This document shows positions 10,736-19,957 of a stretch of DNA of 64,000 nt, one piece after another (positions within the stretch are counted from its first letter, which is position 1; each line of letters opens with the position of its first letter). Under the pieces are notes generated by a model. The model was not told the DNA's origin. It saw nothing but the letters and a program-made list of their open reading frames with translations, and ran no database searches. The stretch spans positions 99,086,874 through 99,150,873 of the forward strand of contig CP092872.1 of assembly GCA_030710605.1 (NCBI GenBank), read 5' to 3'. The position numbers and the translations under genes were made by a program. The DNA comes from Cordylochernes scorpioides (lineage: Eukaryota > Arthropoda > Arachnida > Pseudoscorpiones > Chernetidae).

Positions 10736-13700
10736 ATGGCGGAAAATCCAAACAACCGGTTGCAAAAGTTCAACGGCTCGAAGTCGGCAATTAGGCCTGA
10801 GTCATGGATCAAATTATATGATTTTGAAAATAATTCTTTAAAAGAAGATGAAAAAATCAAAAATCTTATGTACTACTTGACAGATTCAGCACTTGAATGG
10901 TATGCAGACGAGATTATTTCAAATCCTGCAATAAAAAGATGGGAAGTTGTAAAGGAAAAGTTGATTCAAAGATTTGGTTCATACAACGCAAATCCAATTG
11001 TCTCAGCATCACATCGAAGATTAAAACGAGAAGAATCAATAGAAAATTATTTTCAAGATAAAATTCGCCTGTTAAATCAAACCCATCTAACGAAGGAGGA
11101 AAAAATTAATTTATTAACAGACGGACTTCCAAATGATTGGAAAGATTTAATTGTGGCTGCACAGCCAACTGACACCACAAAATGGTTTCATATCGCAGCT
11201 TCAATTGAACAAAATAGGGCTTCAATTCAGTTTAAGCCTAAAAACAAAATACATCTCGCGACAAAAAATAATGATAATAGAAAAAATGTTTGCCCATTCT
11301 GGTGTCCAATATGTTCGAAAAAGGGAATAAAAATTAAACATTGGGTCACAGATTGTGAGGATTATGATCCTAATTATAAAAAGGATAGGCCTAATCAAAA
11401 CACTTCAGTGAAACAAGTATGCGGAGCCCCGGAATTGTTGAATGTAAGTACTTTGACAAATACCCCTACACAAGGAGCTTTCAAGCTTATCAACATAAGT
11501 GTTGAAGTAAATGGAATTCCTGCGCAAGCATTTGTGGATACTGGAGCAACAGTATCAATAATCAATTGGCGATTGTTCAAGCGAACCCGTCTTCAACTTC
11601 AACCAAATTCAGACATTCACATCAGCCAAGCGGATGGTGTTACCAGGACATGTGGAAGCCTTCAGACCAAGGTAAGAATAGATAAACTAATTAAACCTGT
11701 AACTCTCCATGTAATGAAGAACTTTAAATATCCACTCTTGATCGGATTAGATGTTGCATCTCTTTTTAATCTTTTAATAGATGTCAGAGACAAAACAATT
11801 TACACCAAATTTGATGGATTACAAAATCCAATTCTTGTAAATCATCTAGAAGAGATAAGAGAACATGAATTAAAAGAATTACTTGAACACAATAGGAATG
11901 TATTTTCTCAGCATGCTATTGATTTGGGAAAAGTAGCTATACAACATAAGATCATCACGAAAAGTGAACAACCAATTTCTCTTAGACCCTATCGTCGTCC
12001 TCTAAAAGAATATGAAGAGATAGCTGAACAAGTTAAAGAACTTCTCGAACACAAGTTAATAAGAACTTCAGATTCTCCTTGGGCATTTCCTGTTGTTATG
12101 GTTCCCAAGAAGGATGGAAATAAAAGGATGTGCATTGATTACAGACGTCTTAATGAGATCACACTGGATGACAGGCAACCCCTACCTCACATACAGGACA
12201 TGTTTGATCGATTGCATGGATCCAGATTCTTCTCTACCCTTGATGTTGCATGGGGTTATTGGCAGATCGAAATGGACCCGCAATCTATTCAAAAAACTGC
12301 ATTCGTCACAAACGATGGTCATTATGAGTTTTTAGTGATGCCCTTTGGTTTAAAAAATGCTGCTTCAACGTTTCAAAGGATAATCCAACATATTCTAGGT
12401 GAATTATTATGGAAAGGAACTTGCTCTTTCCAAGATGACATATTGGTGTACACGAAAACATGGCAAGAGCACATAGAGCTTCTTAGTAAAGTTTTTGACA
12501 AATTAAGACAGTACAACATGAAATTAAAAGTGTCGAAATGTATTTTTGGAAGAACTGAAGTAAAATACCTCGGACATATCATCAGTCACAATCAATTAAA
12601 ACCTGATCCAGAAAAAGTAAAATCTATTCAAGACTTTCCAAGACCTGATACTGTAAAGAAAGTTCGTCAGTTCATGGGGTTGGCAAATTATTACAGAAAA
12701 TTTGTGAAGGACTTTTCTAAAATTTCATTCCCCTTGGTTCGACTCACTCGGAAGAATCAGCCCTTCATCTGGAATGAGGAAGTAGAGGAGTCATTCGCTA
12801 AACTTAAAATGGCACTATCTACAAAACCTGTCCTTGCTATTTACAACCCGGACTACCCCTCTAAAGTTTATACAGATGCCTCCAAATATGGAATTGGAGC
12901 AATCCTAACACAAATTGGTCCAGACAATGAGGAACATGTAATTGCTTATTACTCCAAAACACTGCAACCACACCAAGAGAATTATTCTGCTTATGAGATG
13001 GAATGCCTAGCCGTGATACAAGCAACTGATCACTTTCATGTATACATAGAAAACCAACCATTTGAAATCATCACTGATCATGCGGCGCTCCAATGGCTTT
13101 TCACCATGAAGAAACCGAAACCTAAGTATTTTAGATGGATTCTTAGTTTATCCTCGAAATCATGTAACATCGTTCATCGTTCTGGAAAGCAACAAACTCA
13201 TGTTGACGCCTTATCAAGACTCCCAGTTGTTAACATTGCAACTCAAGAACTTCAAGAACACCAACAAAATTCAGATTTGAGTTTCTTGAAAAATTCCCAC
13301 ACTCACGACGGTGTGGTAATGATCAAACAAAAAGGAGTTTTTAAAGCAGTTGTCCCAAACTCGCTTACCAAAAAAATATTGGAAGAATATCACGATTCAT
13401 TGAGTCACCCATCAATAACCAAAACATGCAAACTTATAACTCAATGTTATTGGTGGAAAGGAATAACAACTGATATCAAGAATTATGTTCGATCTTGTAA
13501 ATCTTGTCAACTAGTGAAGGTCAGACATGAACCAACTTTAGGAGAAATGATCACTCCAACGGCAAATATCCAACCATTACAAATGATCGGTTGTGACACT
13601 ATTGTACTGGGAACAGCAGCAGCTAACACAAAGCATAAATTCATTCAAGTTTTTGTTGATCACGCAACTCGTTATCTATGGGCATATCCCACAATAACAA

Positions 13701-14371
13701 ACACTGCTCAAGCTGTCACTCAATGTCTTGATAAGATATTCAAATCTGTTAATTCGATCAATACTATCTTAACAGATAATGGCAAAAACTTTATATCAAA
13801 AGAGTTCAACAAATTTCTTTCTTTACAAGGAATTAAACACACATATACTTCGCCTTATCATCCTCAGTGCAATGGCATTTGTGAGAAATTAAATGATACG
13901 ATAATGACAAAACTGAGAATAGCTGTTCTAGAGAAACCTAGATGTAAATGGAGCACATTGTTACCGCAAGTTGTCAAAAATTATAATTCCACACCACACG
14001 ACGTGACTGGTTTTTCACCGCTTTTCTTAATGTATGGAATCGGTAATGTACCCGAATTTGCCGACCAAACTCCAATTACAATTGAAGAAGCCAGGAAGAA
14101 AGCTAGCCTGCGGACAGAACAAAGTAGAAGTAAGTGGAAGATTAAACACGATAGCCATCACCCCAAGTATGTCTTTAAAGAAGGAGACTTAGTCATAAGA
14201 AAATTTGCCTTCAACGACCCTCGTCTCATCAAGACATCACCAAAATATGAAGGACCATTTGTCATTCAAAAAAAGATATCTGATGTAACCTACGATATCT
14301 CTCTGAAAGACCAAAAGCAAGCAAGACGCGTTCACATATCTCAACTTCGACCATTTATTACCCGAGAATAA
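10736..14371 (+). CDS. Gypsy-1 gag-pol polyprotein (intact, 1211 aa)
   Basis: A single open frame starts ATGGCGGAAAAT, 35 bp after the LTR, and stops 20 bp before the 3' LTR. Order: gag-like region (1-180); a CCHC-like knuckle of unusual spacing, CPIC-X8-H-X4-C (about 190-207); aspartic protease with VDTGATVS (about 268); reverse transcriptase with the catalytic motif written FQDDILVY (about 564) instead of YxDD; RNase H with TDASKYGIGA (about 711) and TDHAALQW; integrase zinc finger HxnHxnCxxC (about 885-925); and catalytic Asp 952, Asp 1012 and Glu 1048 spaced DD35E (CDTIV, TDNGKNF, NGICEKL). There is no env and no gag/pol frameshift. Closely related to the copy at 49-53 kb. Confidence 0.97.
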   Translation: MAENPNNRLQKFNGSKSAIRPESWIKLYDFENNSLKEDEKIKNLMYYLTDSALEWYADEIISNPAIKRWEVVKEKLIQRFGSYNANPIVSASHRRLKREESIENYFQDKIRLLNQTHLTKEEKINLLTDGLPNDWKDLIVAAQPTDTTKWFHIAASIEQNRASIQFKPKNKIHLATKNNDNRKNVCPFWCPICSKKGIKIKHWVTDCEDYDPNYKKDRPNQNTSVKQVCGAPELLNVSTLTNTPTQGAFKLINISVEVNGIPAQAFVDTGATVSIINWRLFKRTRLQLQPNSDIHISQADGVTRTCGSLQTKVRIDKLIKPVTLHVMKNFKYPLLIGLDVASLFNLLIDVRDKTIYTKFDGLQNPILVNHLEEIREHELKELLEHNRNVFSQHAIDLGKVAIQHKIITKSEQPISLRPYRRPLKEYEEIAEQVKELLEHKLIRTSDSPWAFPVVMVPKKDGNKRMCIDYRRLNEITLDDRQPLPHIQDMFDRLHGSRFFSTLDVAWGYWQIEMDPQSIQKTAFVTNDGHYEFLVMPFGLKNAASTFQRIIQHILGELLWKGTCSFQDDILVYTKTWQEHIELLSKVFDKLRQYNMKLKVSKCIFGRTEVKYLGHIISHNQLKPDPEKVKSIQDFPRPDTVKKVRQFMGLANYYRKFVKDFSKISFPLVRLTRKNQPFIWNEEVEESFAKLKMALSTKPVLAIYNPDYPSKVYTDASKYGIGAILTQIGPDNEEHVIAYYSKTLQPHQENYSAYEMECLAVIQATDHFHVYIENQPFEIITDHAALQWLFTMKKPKPKYFRWILSLSSKSCNIVHRSGKQQTHVDALSRLPVVNIATQELQEHQQNSDLSFLKNSHTHDGVVMIKQKGVFKAVVPNSLTKKILEEYHDSLSHPSITKTCKLITQCYWWKGITTDIKNYVRSCKSCQLVKVRHEPTLGEMITPTANIQPLQMIGCDTIVLGTAAANTKHKFIQVFVDHATRYLWAYPTITNTAQAVTQCLDKIFKSVNSINTILTDNGKNFISKEFNKFLSLQGIKHTYTSPYHPQCNGICEKLNDTIMTKLRIAVLEKPRCKWSTLLPQVVKNYNSTPHDVTGFSPLFLMYGIGNVPEFADQTPITIEEARKKASLRTEQSRSKWKIKHDSHHPKYVFKEGDLVIRKFAFNDPRLIKTSPKYEGPFVIQKKISDVTYDISLKDQKQARRVHISQLRPFITRE

Positions 14372-14377
14372 ATGCTT

Positions 14378-14391
14378 CAAGAAGGGGAATA
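14378..14391 (+). promoter_or_regulatory. Gypsy-1 polypurine tract
   Basis: AAGAAGGGGAA lies directly before the 3' LTR, the expected plus-strand priming site. Confidence 0.8.
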
Positions 14392-14706
14392 TGAGACGTT
14401 ACAGAAACAATTTTCAATTGTACATGAATTCCTTTAAAATGTTATTTTAATTTTTCATGTGTTTATTTTCATTTTAATTTTTTATTCATCAAAAGTCAAT
14501 GATGTACATACTAAATTAGTAAAAACTCAATAAAAACGATATGTAAAAATATACATAAACAAATGGCTTGTAAAAGAAAGCGGCATTAAAATGAGTTTAG
14601 GCAAAATGTCTATTTCATTAACAAACATTTCACTTTTAAAATAATAAACTTTAAAAATAAAGTTTTACTAAACTAAAATTAGCGTTTTAAAAATAAAAAC
14701 GTGGCA
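14392..14706 (+). repeat. Gypsy-1 3' LTR (315 bp)
   Basis: Starts TGAGACG and ends GTGGCA. By eye it is identical to the reassembled 5' LTR. It ends about 167 bp upstream of the TATA box of CPR-A and points toward that gene. Confidence 0.96.
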
Positions 14707-14873
14707 ATATATTATTTTAGGGAGAAAATTGATGGACTTCTCCCAACTAGCTAGTCATCTTCTAGTTCTCTTGCTAGTCGTCATCTAGTTCTGTGTTTTA
14801 TTTGGTGAGTATGGAGACAGCAGGTGAGGGCCCCGGGCGTTGCTCAACACGCGACAAGGTCGTGTTCTCCCTT

Positions 14874-14878
14874 TATAA
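14874..14878 (+). promoter_or_regulatory. TATA box of CPR-A
   Basis: TTTATAACC lies 38 bp upstream of the ATG, implying a very short 5' leader. The upstream 160 bp between the 3' LTR and this box contain tandem CTAGT-rich sequence and a GC-rich stretch. Confidence 0.7.
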
Positions 14879-14911
14879 CCCGGGGTGGGCGCTTGATCCC
14901 CACACATCGCC

Positions 14912-14917
14912 ATGAAG
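14912..14917 (+). CDS. CPR-A exon 1 (Met-Lys)
   Basis: The coding part is just ATGAAG followed by a good donor, GTGAGT (14918-14923). Splicing to the acceptor at 16155 gives a phase-0 join, MK|LFIAALSLALVA, a proper signal peptide that exon 2 alone lacks because it has no Met. The same ATGAAG|GT structure is seen in CPR-B and CPR-C. Confidence 0.85.
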
Positions 14918-14934
14918 GTGAGTGGTCTCCCCAC

Positions 14935-15412
14935 CTTAGCCATCCGTGTAGCCATCCTTTCTCCACGTTTTTTCCGTGTATCCATCTTTTCTCCACGTCC
15001 TCCGTGTATCCATCTTTTCTCCACGTCCTCCGTGTATCCATCTTTTCTCCATGTACTCCGTGTAACCATCCTCTCTGCACGTTCTCAGTATATCCTCCCT
15101 TTCTCCACGTTTTCCGTGTAGCCATTCTTTCTTTACCTTCCCCGTGTAGCCACCTTTTCTCTACGTTCTCAGTGTATCCTCCCTTTATTCACGTTCTTCG
15201 TGTAGTCTCCCTTTATCCATGTTCTCTGTGTATTCTTTCTTTATCCGTGTTTTCCGTGTATCCATCCTTTCTCTACGTTCTCCGTGTATCCATCCTTTCT
15301 CTATGTTCACCGTGTATCCTCTCTTTATCCGTGTTCACCGTGTAGCCATCCTTTCTCCACACGCTCTCCGTGTAGCCTCCCTTTCTCCACGTTCTCCTTG
15401 TAGCTTCCTGTT
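14935..15412 (+). repeat. 28-bp minisatellite in CPR-A intron 1
   Basis: About 17 tandem units of 28 bp built on CTCCGTGTATCCATC followed by TTTCTCCACGT, starting some 12-17 bp after the donor of exon 1. Units diverge by a few bases each; one is longer by 2 bp. The plus strand is strongly pyrimidine-rich. Because 28 is not a multiple of 3, the long ORF here (14824-15345) is a by-product of the repeat. The rest of the intron, 15413-16155, holds no recognised feature. Confidence 0.93.
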
Positions 15413-16155
15413 CTAGATTTTATCCTTCCCCTATACCGTCTCTGCACTGTATTATATTTATCTTTCTATTTCGTATAAAGTCTTGGGATTAGAAACTTTA
15501 GAAATAAACTATAATCGTTTAACCGCAGTCAGGAATGTTTGGCTAAAGGCCGATAGCTAAACACCCTATCAACGAGCAGCAAATTCTATTCAAAATGACA
15601 AGAGCTTTCAAATTATTTTAAATTTCTATTTTCTAGGTGGTTGTTTGGCTTGCCGTCACTTCCATGAAAGGCAATCATCCTCGCGAATGGTTCAATCGAC
15701 CAACCTTCAATGGCCTTATTGTTGGCGATAAATCAACTAGGGCGCTACACGCTGTTTTATAAATTGAATTTTTGTGAAAATCGAATGTTTGAAAATATGA
15801 TATAGAGAGAGGTATAGGAATTTTCGATGAGTTTCTTCCTCTTTCCCAGTTTATTGATCAATGAAAAATGCTCACATGCTGTATTTCTAGTGGAAACCGT
15901 TTTTAATAATGCCATAACAATATCGTTGTGAAAGTTTGAGGTAAAATATCTTAGTGTTTATTTGATGGGTTTATTTTCCTTTTTCTTTTAAAATAGTACC
16001 TTTTGTGGATTATGTTATTTGTTTTATTTTAAGTAATTTACAGAGAGAGCTTCTGATCTATTATTATTACATTTTTTTATTTGTACTTTCATCTGCTTCA
16101 TTTCCTAACGATTTAAAAAGTGTATTATATGTAATGTCTCTCCCGGTGTGAGCAG

Positions 16156-17307
16156 CTCTTCATCGCTGCCCTCTCCCTCGCCCTGGTAGCCCACCAGGCT
16201 CTGCCCGCCGCCGCGACTGGCCACAGCTCCCAGTACAGGTCCCAGGACAACCTGGGCAACTACGCCTTTGGCTACGAAGAGGATCACAACGGCGGCGGCA
16301 CCTTCCGCAGGGAGTCGAGCTCTAATGGAGTCAAGATGGGCTCTTATGGTCTTAAGGACGCCGATGGCCGCATCCGTACCGTCAACTACGTCGCTGATGA
16401 AAAGGGATTCCGCGTGGACATCCAGACCAACGAGCCCGGTGTGGAGCCCAAGGATCCCGCAGCCACTTTGGTGAATAAGACTCCTCTGGCCGTTTCGGGA
16501 CCCTTGGCTGCAGCTCCACCAGCTCCTTCTATGGCTCCTCGTATGCCATTGGCTCCCGCTCCTGTTGTTGCCGAACCTACATTCGTGGCCCCTGCAGCAG
16601 CCCCCGCTCCCGTCGCTGCTCCTATTAATGCTCCAGCAAATTCCTTCTCCGTTTCTCACGAAGTTCCTGTACGAGAACCTGTTGCTAACTACGTATACGG
16701 CCCTGCTGTGGCCAGCGCACAGGCCACAGCTCACGCAAAGGCCTCAGTTCCTGCTCCTCAGTACGCTTATGCTCCTTCCTCAGCCAACTCACAAGCGGCA
16801 GCCAAAGCACAAGCGGCAGCCAACGCACAAGCTTCAGCCAATGCACAAGCTTCAGCCAACGCACAAGCTTCAGCCAATGCACAAGCTTCAGCCAATGCAC
16901 AAGCTTCAGCCAATGCACAAGCTTCCGCCAACGCACAAGCTACAGCCAACGCACAATCGCCAGCCGACGCACAATCGCCAGCCAACGCACAAGCTTTAGC
17001 AAAGGCAAAAGCTTCAGCTAATGGCAATATCCCTGCTACTAAGTACTCCTATGCCCCTGCTGCACCCCAGGCCCCTGCTCCAGCCCCTGCCACCAAGTAC
17101 GCATATGCTTCTCCCCCTGCTCAGGCATCTCCTGCTAAGTACGCCTATGCCCCCGTTGCCCCCGCTTTTCCCAGAGCCCCTGCCCAGGTATCTTCTGCCA
17201 AGTACGCACCCAAAGACCAAGGTCTGGCTGCTCCGGCCATTGCTGCTCCCATCATCCCCCGTGGCTACTCCTACACCACTCAGACTGGATATGCAGGAAA
17301 GCACTAA
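16156..17307 (+). CDS. CPR-A: RR-type cuticular protein, exon 2 (main coding exon)
   Basis: With exon 1 this encodes about 385 residues, secreted to the exoskeleton. After the signal peptide (MK plus LFIAALSLALVA) comes an arachnid-type RR chitin-binding domain (Chitin_bind_4), residues about 30-100: QDNLGNYAFGY, GGTFRRES, GSYGLKDADGR, VNYVADEKGF and TNEPGVEPKDPAA. The C-terminal two thirds is Ala/Pro-rich and contains a run of the hexapeptide ANAQAS (16790-16998) flanked by KYxYAP motifs such as KYAYAP. The acceptor is GTGAGCAG at 16148-16155, in phase 0, and no stop lies between it and 17307. Base composition is much richer in GC than the flanks. Expected function is structural: chitin binding through the RR domain. 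Confidence 0.95.
   Translation, partial: LFIAALSLALVAHQALPAAATGHSSQYRSQDNLGNYAFGYEEDHNGGGTFRRESSSNGVKMGSYGLKDADGRIRTVNYVADEKGFRVDIQTNEPGVEPKDPAATLVNKTPLAVSGPLAAAPPAPSMAPRMPLAPAPVVAEPTFVAPAAAPAPVAAPINAPANSFSVSHEVPVREPVANYVYGPAVASAQATAHAKASVPAPQYAYAPSSANSQAAAKAQAAANAQASANAQASANAQASANAQASANAQASANAQASANAQATANAQSPADAQSPANAQALAKAKASANGNIPATKYSYAPAAPQAPAPAPATKYAYASPPAQASPAKYAYAPVAPAFPRAPAQVSSAKYAPKDQGLAAPAIAAPIIPRGYSYTTQTGYAGKH
16782..16998 (+). repeat. Coding 18-bp minisatellite (ANAQAS)
   Basis: Tandem 18-bp units GCCAACGCACAAGCTTCA encode Ala-Asn-Ala-Gln-Ala-Ser. Around nine units are near-identical; the edges carry AAA, AT, SP and AL variants. The period is a multiple of 3, so length changes keep the frame. 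Confidence 0.92.
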
Positions 17308-17340
17308 ATTTAACATACACTTGTGTATAATTTGTTATGT

Positions 17341-17346
17341 AATAAA
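17341..17346 (+). terminator. Polyadenylation signal of CPR-A
   Basis: AATAAA, 34 bp after the TAA stop. Confidence 0.75.
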
Positions 17347-17902
17347 TTGTTATTCATTTTTATTCTTTTTTTTTTCATTAATATTCTACGGCACTAAAAC
17401 ATCGAGGGGTTTTACTTAGATACTGTCATCTTGCAGATGGGTTCTAAACACAGGTCCAACGATCCATTAGACATCTGATGTTGGGAGGATTCTAACATAG
17501 CGAGTCGTTGACCAGAGCTCCCACAACATAGAAATACAGCCATCGGCGCAGGGTCGCAATAAGTTGGAATTCAAACTACAAGGAATCACACAGGGCATTC
17601 AGAGACATTCCCAGAACTCATACACACTCCATTCTCTCAATGTAACCCACTACATGTTGTAGATGTTTGTAGTCAGTAGACACAGTAGTTCGACTAGCTC
17701 AGAAACCTATCTTGGTGTCAAGACTTAGATAGCTTAGCCTTAGACTGCACATCCCGCGGAAGAAAATAAGGAAAATATAATTGAAATGAGCAGGATTGGT
17801 TTTGCCAATAGAATGACAAAATTTGAGGCAGGACTCTGCAGTTCAATCTCTTTAATGTTCACATTGTTGCATCAATTTTAATGCGCTCTACATTTATTCA
17901 AA
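17347..17902. other. Intergenic, no feature recognised
   Basis: No gene, RNA or tandem repeat could be supported between CPR-A and the first copy of repeat X. Confidence 0.5.
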
Positions 17903-18666
17903 ACTAGAGGACCCGCCCGGCTTCGCCCGGGTTTTACCCGAGTGAATGTTTGTCTAACGAACATTTGTTAAAACAATTCTCTTTAAACTTATAAAACGTA
18001 CTCGGCTTCGCCCGGGGTTTTACCCGAGTAAAGGTTTGTCTAGCGAACATTTGTTGAAACAATTCTCTAAAAACTTATTAAAAAATAAAAAAGATATATT
18101 TTGATAATTTGAAACTCGTAAATTTGAATCTCTCGATAAAGTGAACATTTTTTCCCGGTCCCTGTGTGCCTTGTCATCCTGAATTTTGTCTTTCCTAATT
18201 TTCTACATTAGAAAATCATAGTTTTATCTAGTGATCATTTTTCCCGGTCCCTTGAGAAATACTCGATAAGTTGAATAAAATCAATATTAATTGGTTCCCT
18301 CGGTAATTGGAAGTTAAAGGAATAGTATCTTCGCCTTGGAATTGTATCATTATTATTGTCGCAAATAAATTGCGGTGTCATCCTGAGATAATCTTACTTT
18401 TGATAAATAATATTTAAGATAACAAACTTAGTGATAAGAAAACTTGTTATCATCGTCACAATGGGGGCGCTGCTTGCGAGTTAAATCTACAAATCTGCAA
18501 GTAACTCTAAGGTTATTCAAGATAGTCATGAAATTATTTTTCAAAAACCTTCCCGGTGATATACCTAATAATATCCCAAAATTTCACGGCGATTGGATGT
18601 ATGGTTTTTGAATCTATAGAGTACAAACAAACAAACAGACAGACATTCAATTTTATATATATAGAT
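17903..18666 (+). repeat. Repeat X copy A (about 760 bp, full length)
   Basis: The head is ACTAGAGGACC followed by CCGGCTTCGCCCGGG and TTTTACCCGAGT. The body includes the recurring phrase TTTTTCCCGGTCCCTG and the block GGGGGCGCTGCTTGCGAG. The tail ends in CAGACAGACATTC and then TTTTATATATATAGAT. The head is partly repeated at about 17998-18050. There is no ORF. It resembles no class I can name with confidence; a non-autonomous retroelement is one possibility. Two units of the 32-bp satellite (18666-18729) follow its tail. Confidence 0.8.
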
Positions 18667-18728
18667 TTACTCTTCATTGTTGACTTTTTATCTTACATTC
18701 ACTCTTCATTGTTGGCTTTTTATATTAT

Positions 18729-19499
18729 ACTAGCGGACGTACCCGGCTTCGCCCGAGGTTTTACCTCGAGTAAAGGTTTGTCTAACGAACATTTGTTAAA
18801 ACAATTCTCTATAAACTTATAAAAAAAAGATATATTTTGATAATTTGAAACTCGTAAATTTGAATCTCTCGATAAAGTGAACATTTTTTCCCGGTCCCTG
18901 TGTGCCGTGTCAATCCTGAATTTTGTCTTTCATAATTTTCTACATTACAAAATCATCGTTTTATCTAGTGAACATATTTTCCCGGTCCCTTGAAAAATAC
19001 TCGATAAGTTGAATAAAATCATGGTCGTGAATCTCTCGATAAAGTGAATATTTTTTCCCGGTCCCTGTGTGCCGTGTCATCCTGAATTTTGTCTTTCCTA
19101 ATTTTCTACATTACAAAATCATCGTTTTATCTAGTGAACATATTTTCCCGGTCCCTTGAAAAATACTCGATAAGTTGAATAAAATCATGGTCGTTTATGG
19201 AAGATGGACGTAGTTCCCGGAGGTCACCCGCCCCCCGCGCGCCAGGACCTCTCGATCCCTCTGATTGGCCGGCGGCCGGACGGGGGGGGGGGGGGGGGGG
19301 GAAGGGGCTCTTAATCCCTCTGATTGGTCGGTGGGAATTTGGACAGTCCAACCAACTGGCCGGCGGCCGGACGGGGGGGTGGGGGTACGTCCGCTAATAA
19401 TATTTCAAAATTTCACGGCGATTGGATGTATGGTTTTTGAATCCATAGAGGACACACACACACACAGACAGACAGACATTCAATTTTATATATATAGAT
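18729..19499 (+). repeat. Repeat X copy B, rearranged
   Basis: Starts ACTAGCGGACG directly after the two satellite units and ends with the usual TATATATATAGAT tail. The middle is internally duplicated: the CTCGATAAAGTGAA ... CCCGGTCCC stretch occurs twice. The usual GCGCTGCTTGCGAG block is replaced by a GC-rich tract (19197-19390) with two near-repeats of TCTGATTGG and CCGGCGGCCGGACGGGG and a run of 19 or so G. Confidence 0.75.
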
Positions 19500-19757
19500 A
19501 TATCGTCTTGCACAATTTTTTAAACTTTTTAAAATAAAGTACAATACTTAAAATAAAATATGTTTCATAAAGTATAATACTTAAAATAAAATATGTTTCT
19601 TATAAATCTAAAATTAGAAAATGAACTTTTAAATCGGTAACCTCAAGGAGATAGCACTCTCTAAAGCACTAATATTTGAATTAGTTTTACTTAATATATT
19701 AGCCCTGAAAGACTCAAGGTCATCAGGCGTGGACCAAAACCTAAGCCTATCTCGGTC
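19500..19757. other. Spacer between repeat X copies
   Basis: AT-rich sequence; a short direct duplication of 'taaaataaaatatgtttc' is seen near 19540-19600. No gene. Confidence 0.5.
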
Positions 19758-19957
19758 TCAATGGTGGCGTTGCTTGCGAGTTAAAGCTACAAATCTGCAA
19801 ATAACTCTAAGGATATTAAAGATATTTAAGAAATTATTTTTCGTAAACCTTTCCGGAGATACACCTAATAATATCCCAAAGTTTCACGGCGATTGGATGT
19901 ATGGTTTTTGAATCCATAGAGGACACACACACAGACATTCAATTTTATATATATAGA
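19758..19957 (+). repeat. Repeat X copy C (5'-truncated)
   Basis: Only the 3' part is present, from CAATGGTGGCGTTGCTTG to the TATATATATAGAT tail. The 32-bp satellite array starts at its last base. Confidence 0.75.

Larger units (their letters stand above)
6496..14710 (+). mobile_element. Gypsy-1 LTR retrotransposon with nested insertions
   Basis: A complete Ty3/gypsy element runs 6500-14706, flanked by the 4-bp target duplication ATAT (6496-6499 and 14707-14710). The order is 5' LTR, primer-binding site, one gag-pol ORF, polypurine tract, 3' LTR; there is no env. The 5' LTR is split by a piggyBac-like element (6709-10590). Removing that element and one TTAG copy leaves a 315-bp LTR, exactly the length of the 3' LTR, and the two read identical by eye. 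With an intact ORF this points to recent insertion. The element lies just upstream of CPR-A in the same orientation. Confidence 0.95.

Noticed and set aside
14372-14391. An env gene in Gypsy-1
   Set aside because: Only 20 bp separate the pol stop from the 3' LTR, so there is no room for another ORF.
14785-15416. ORFs on both strands over the CPR-A intron
   Set aside because: Produced by the 28-bp minisatellite; no homology and no coding features.
16105-17316. Minus-strand and alternative-frame ORFs over CPR-A exon 2
   Set aside because: Shadows of the real CPR-A frame, which carries the conserved RR domain.
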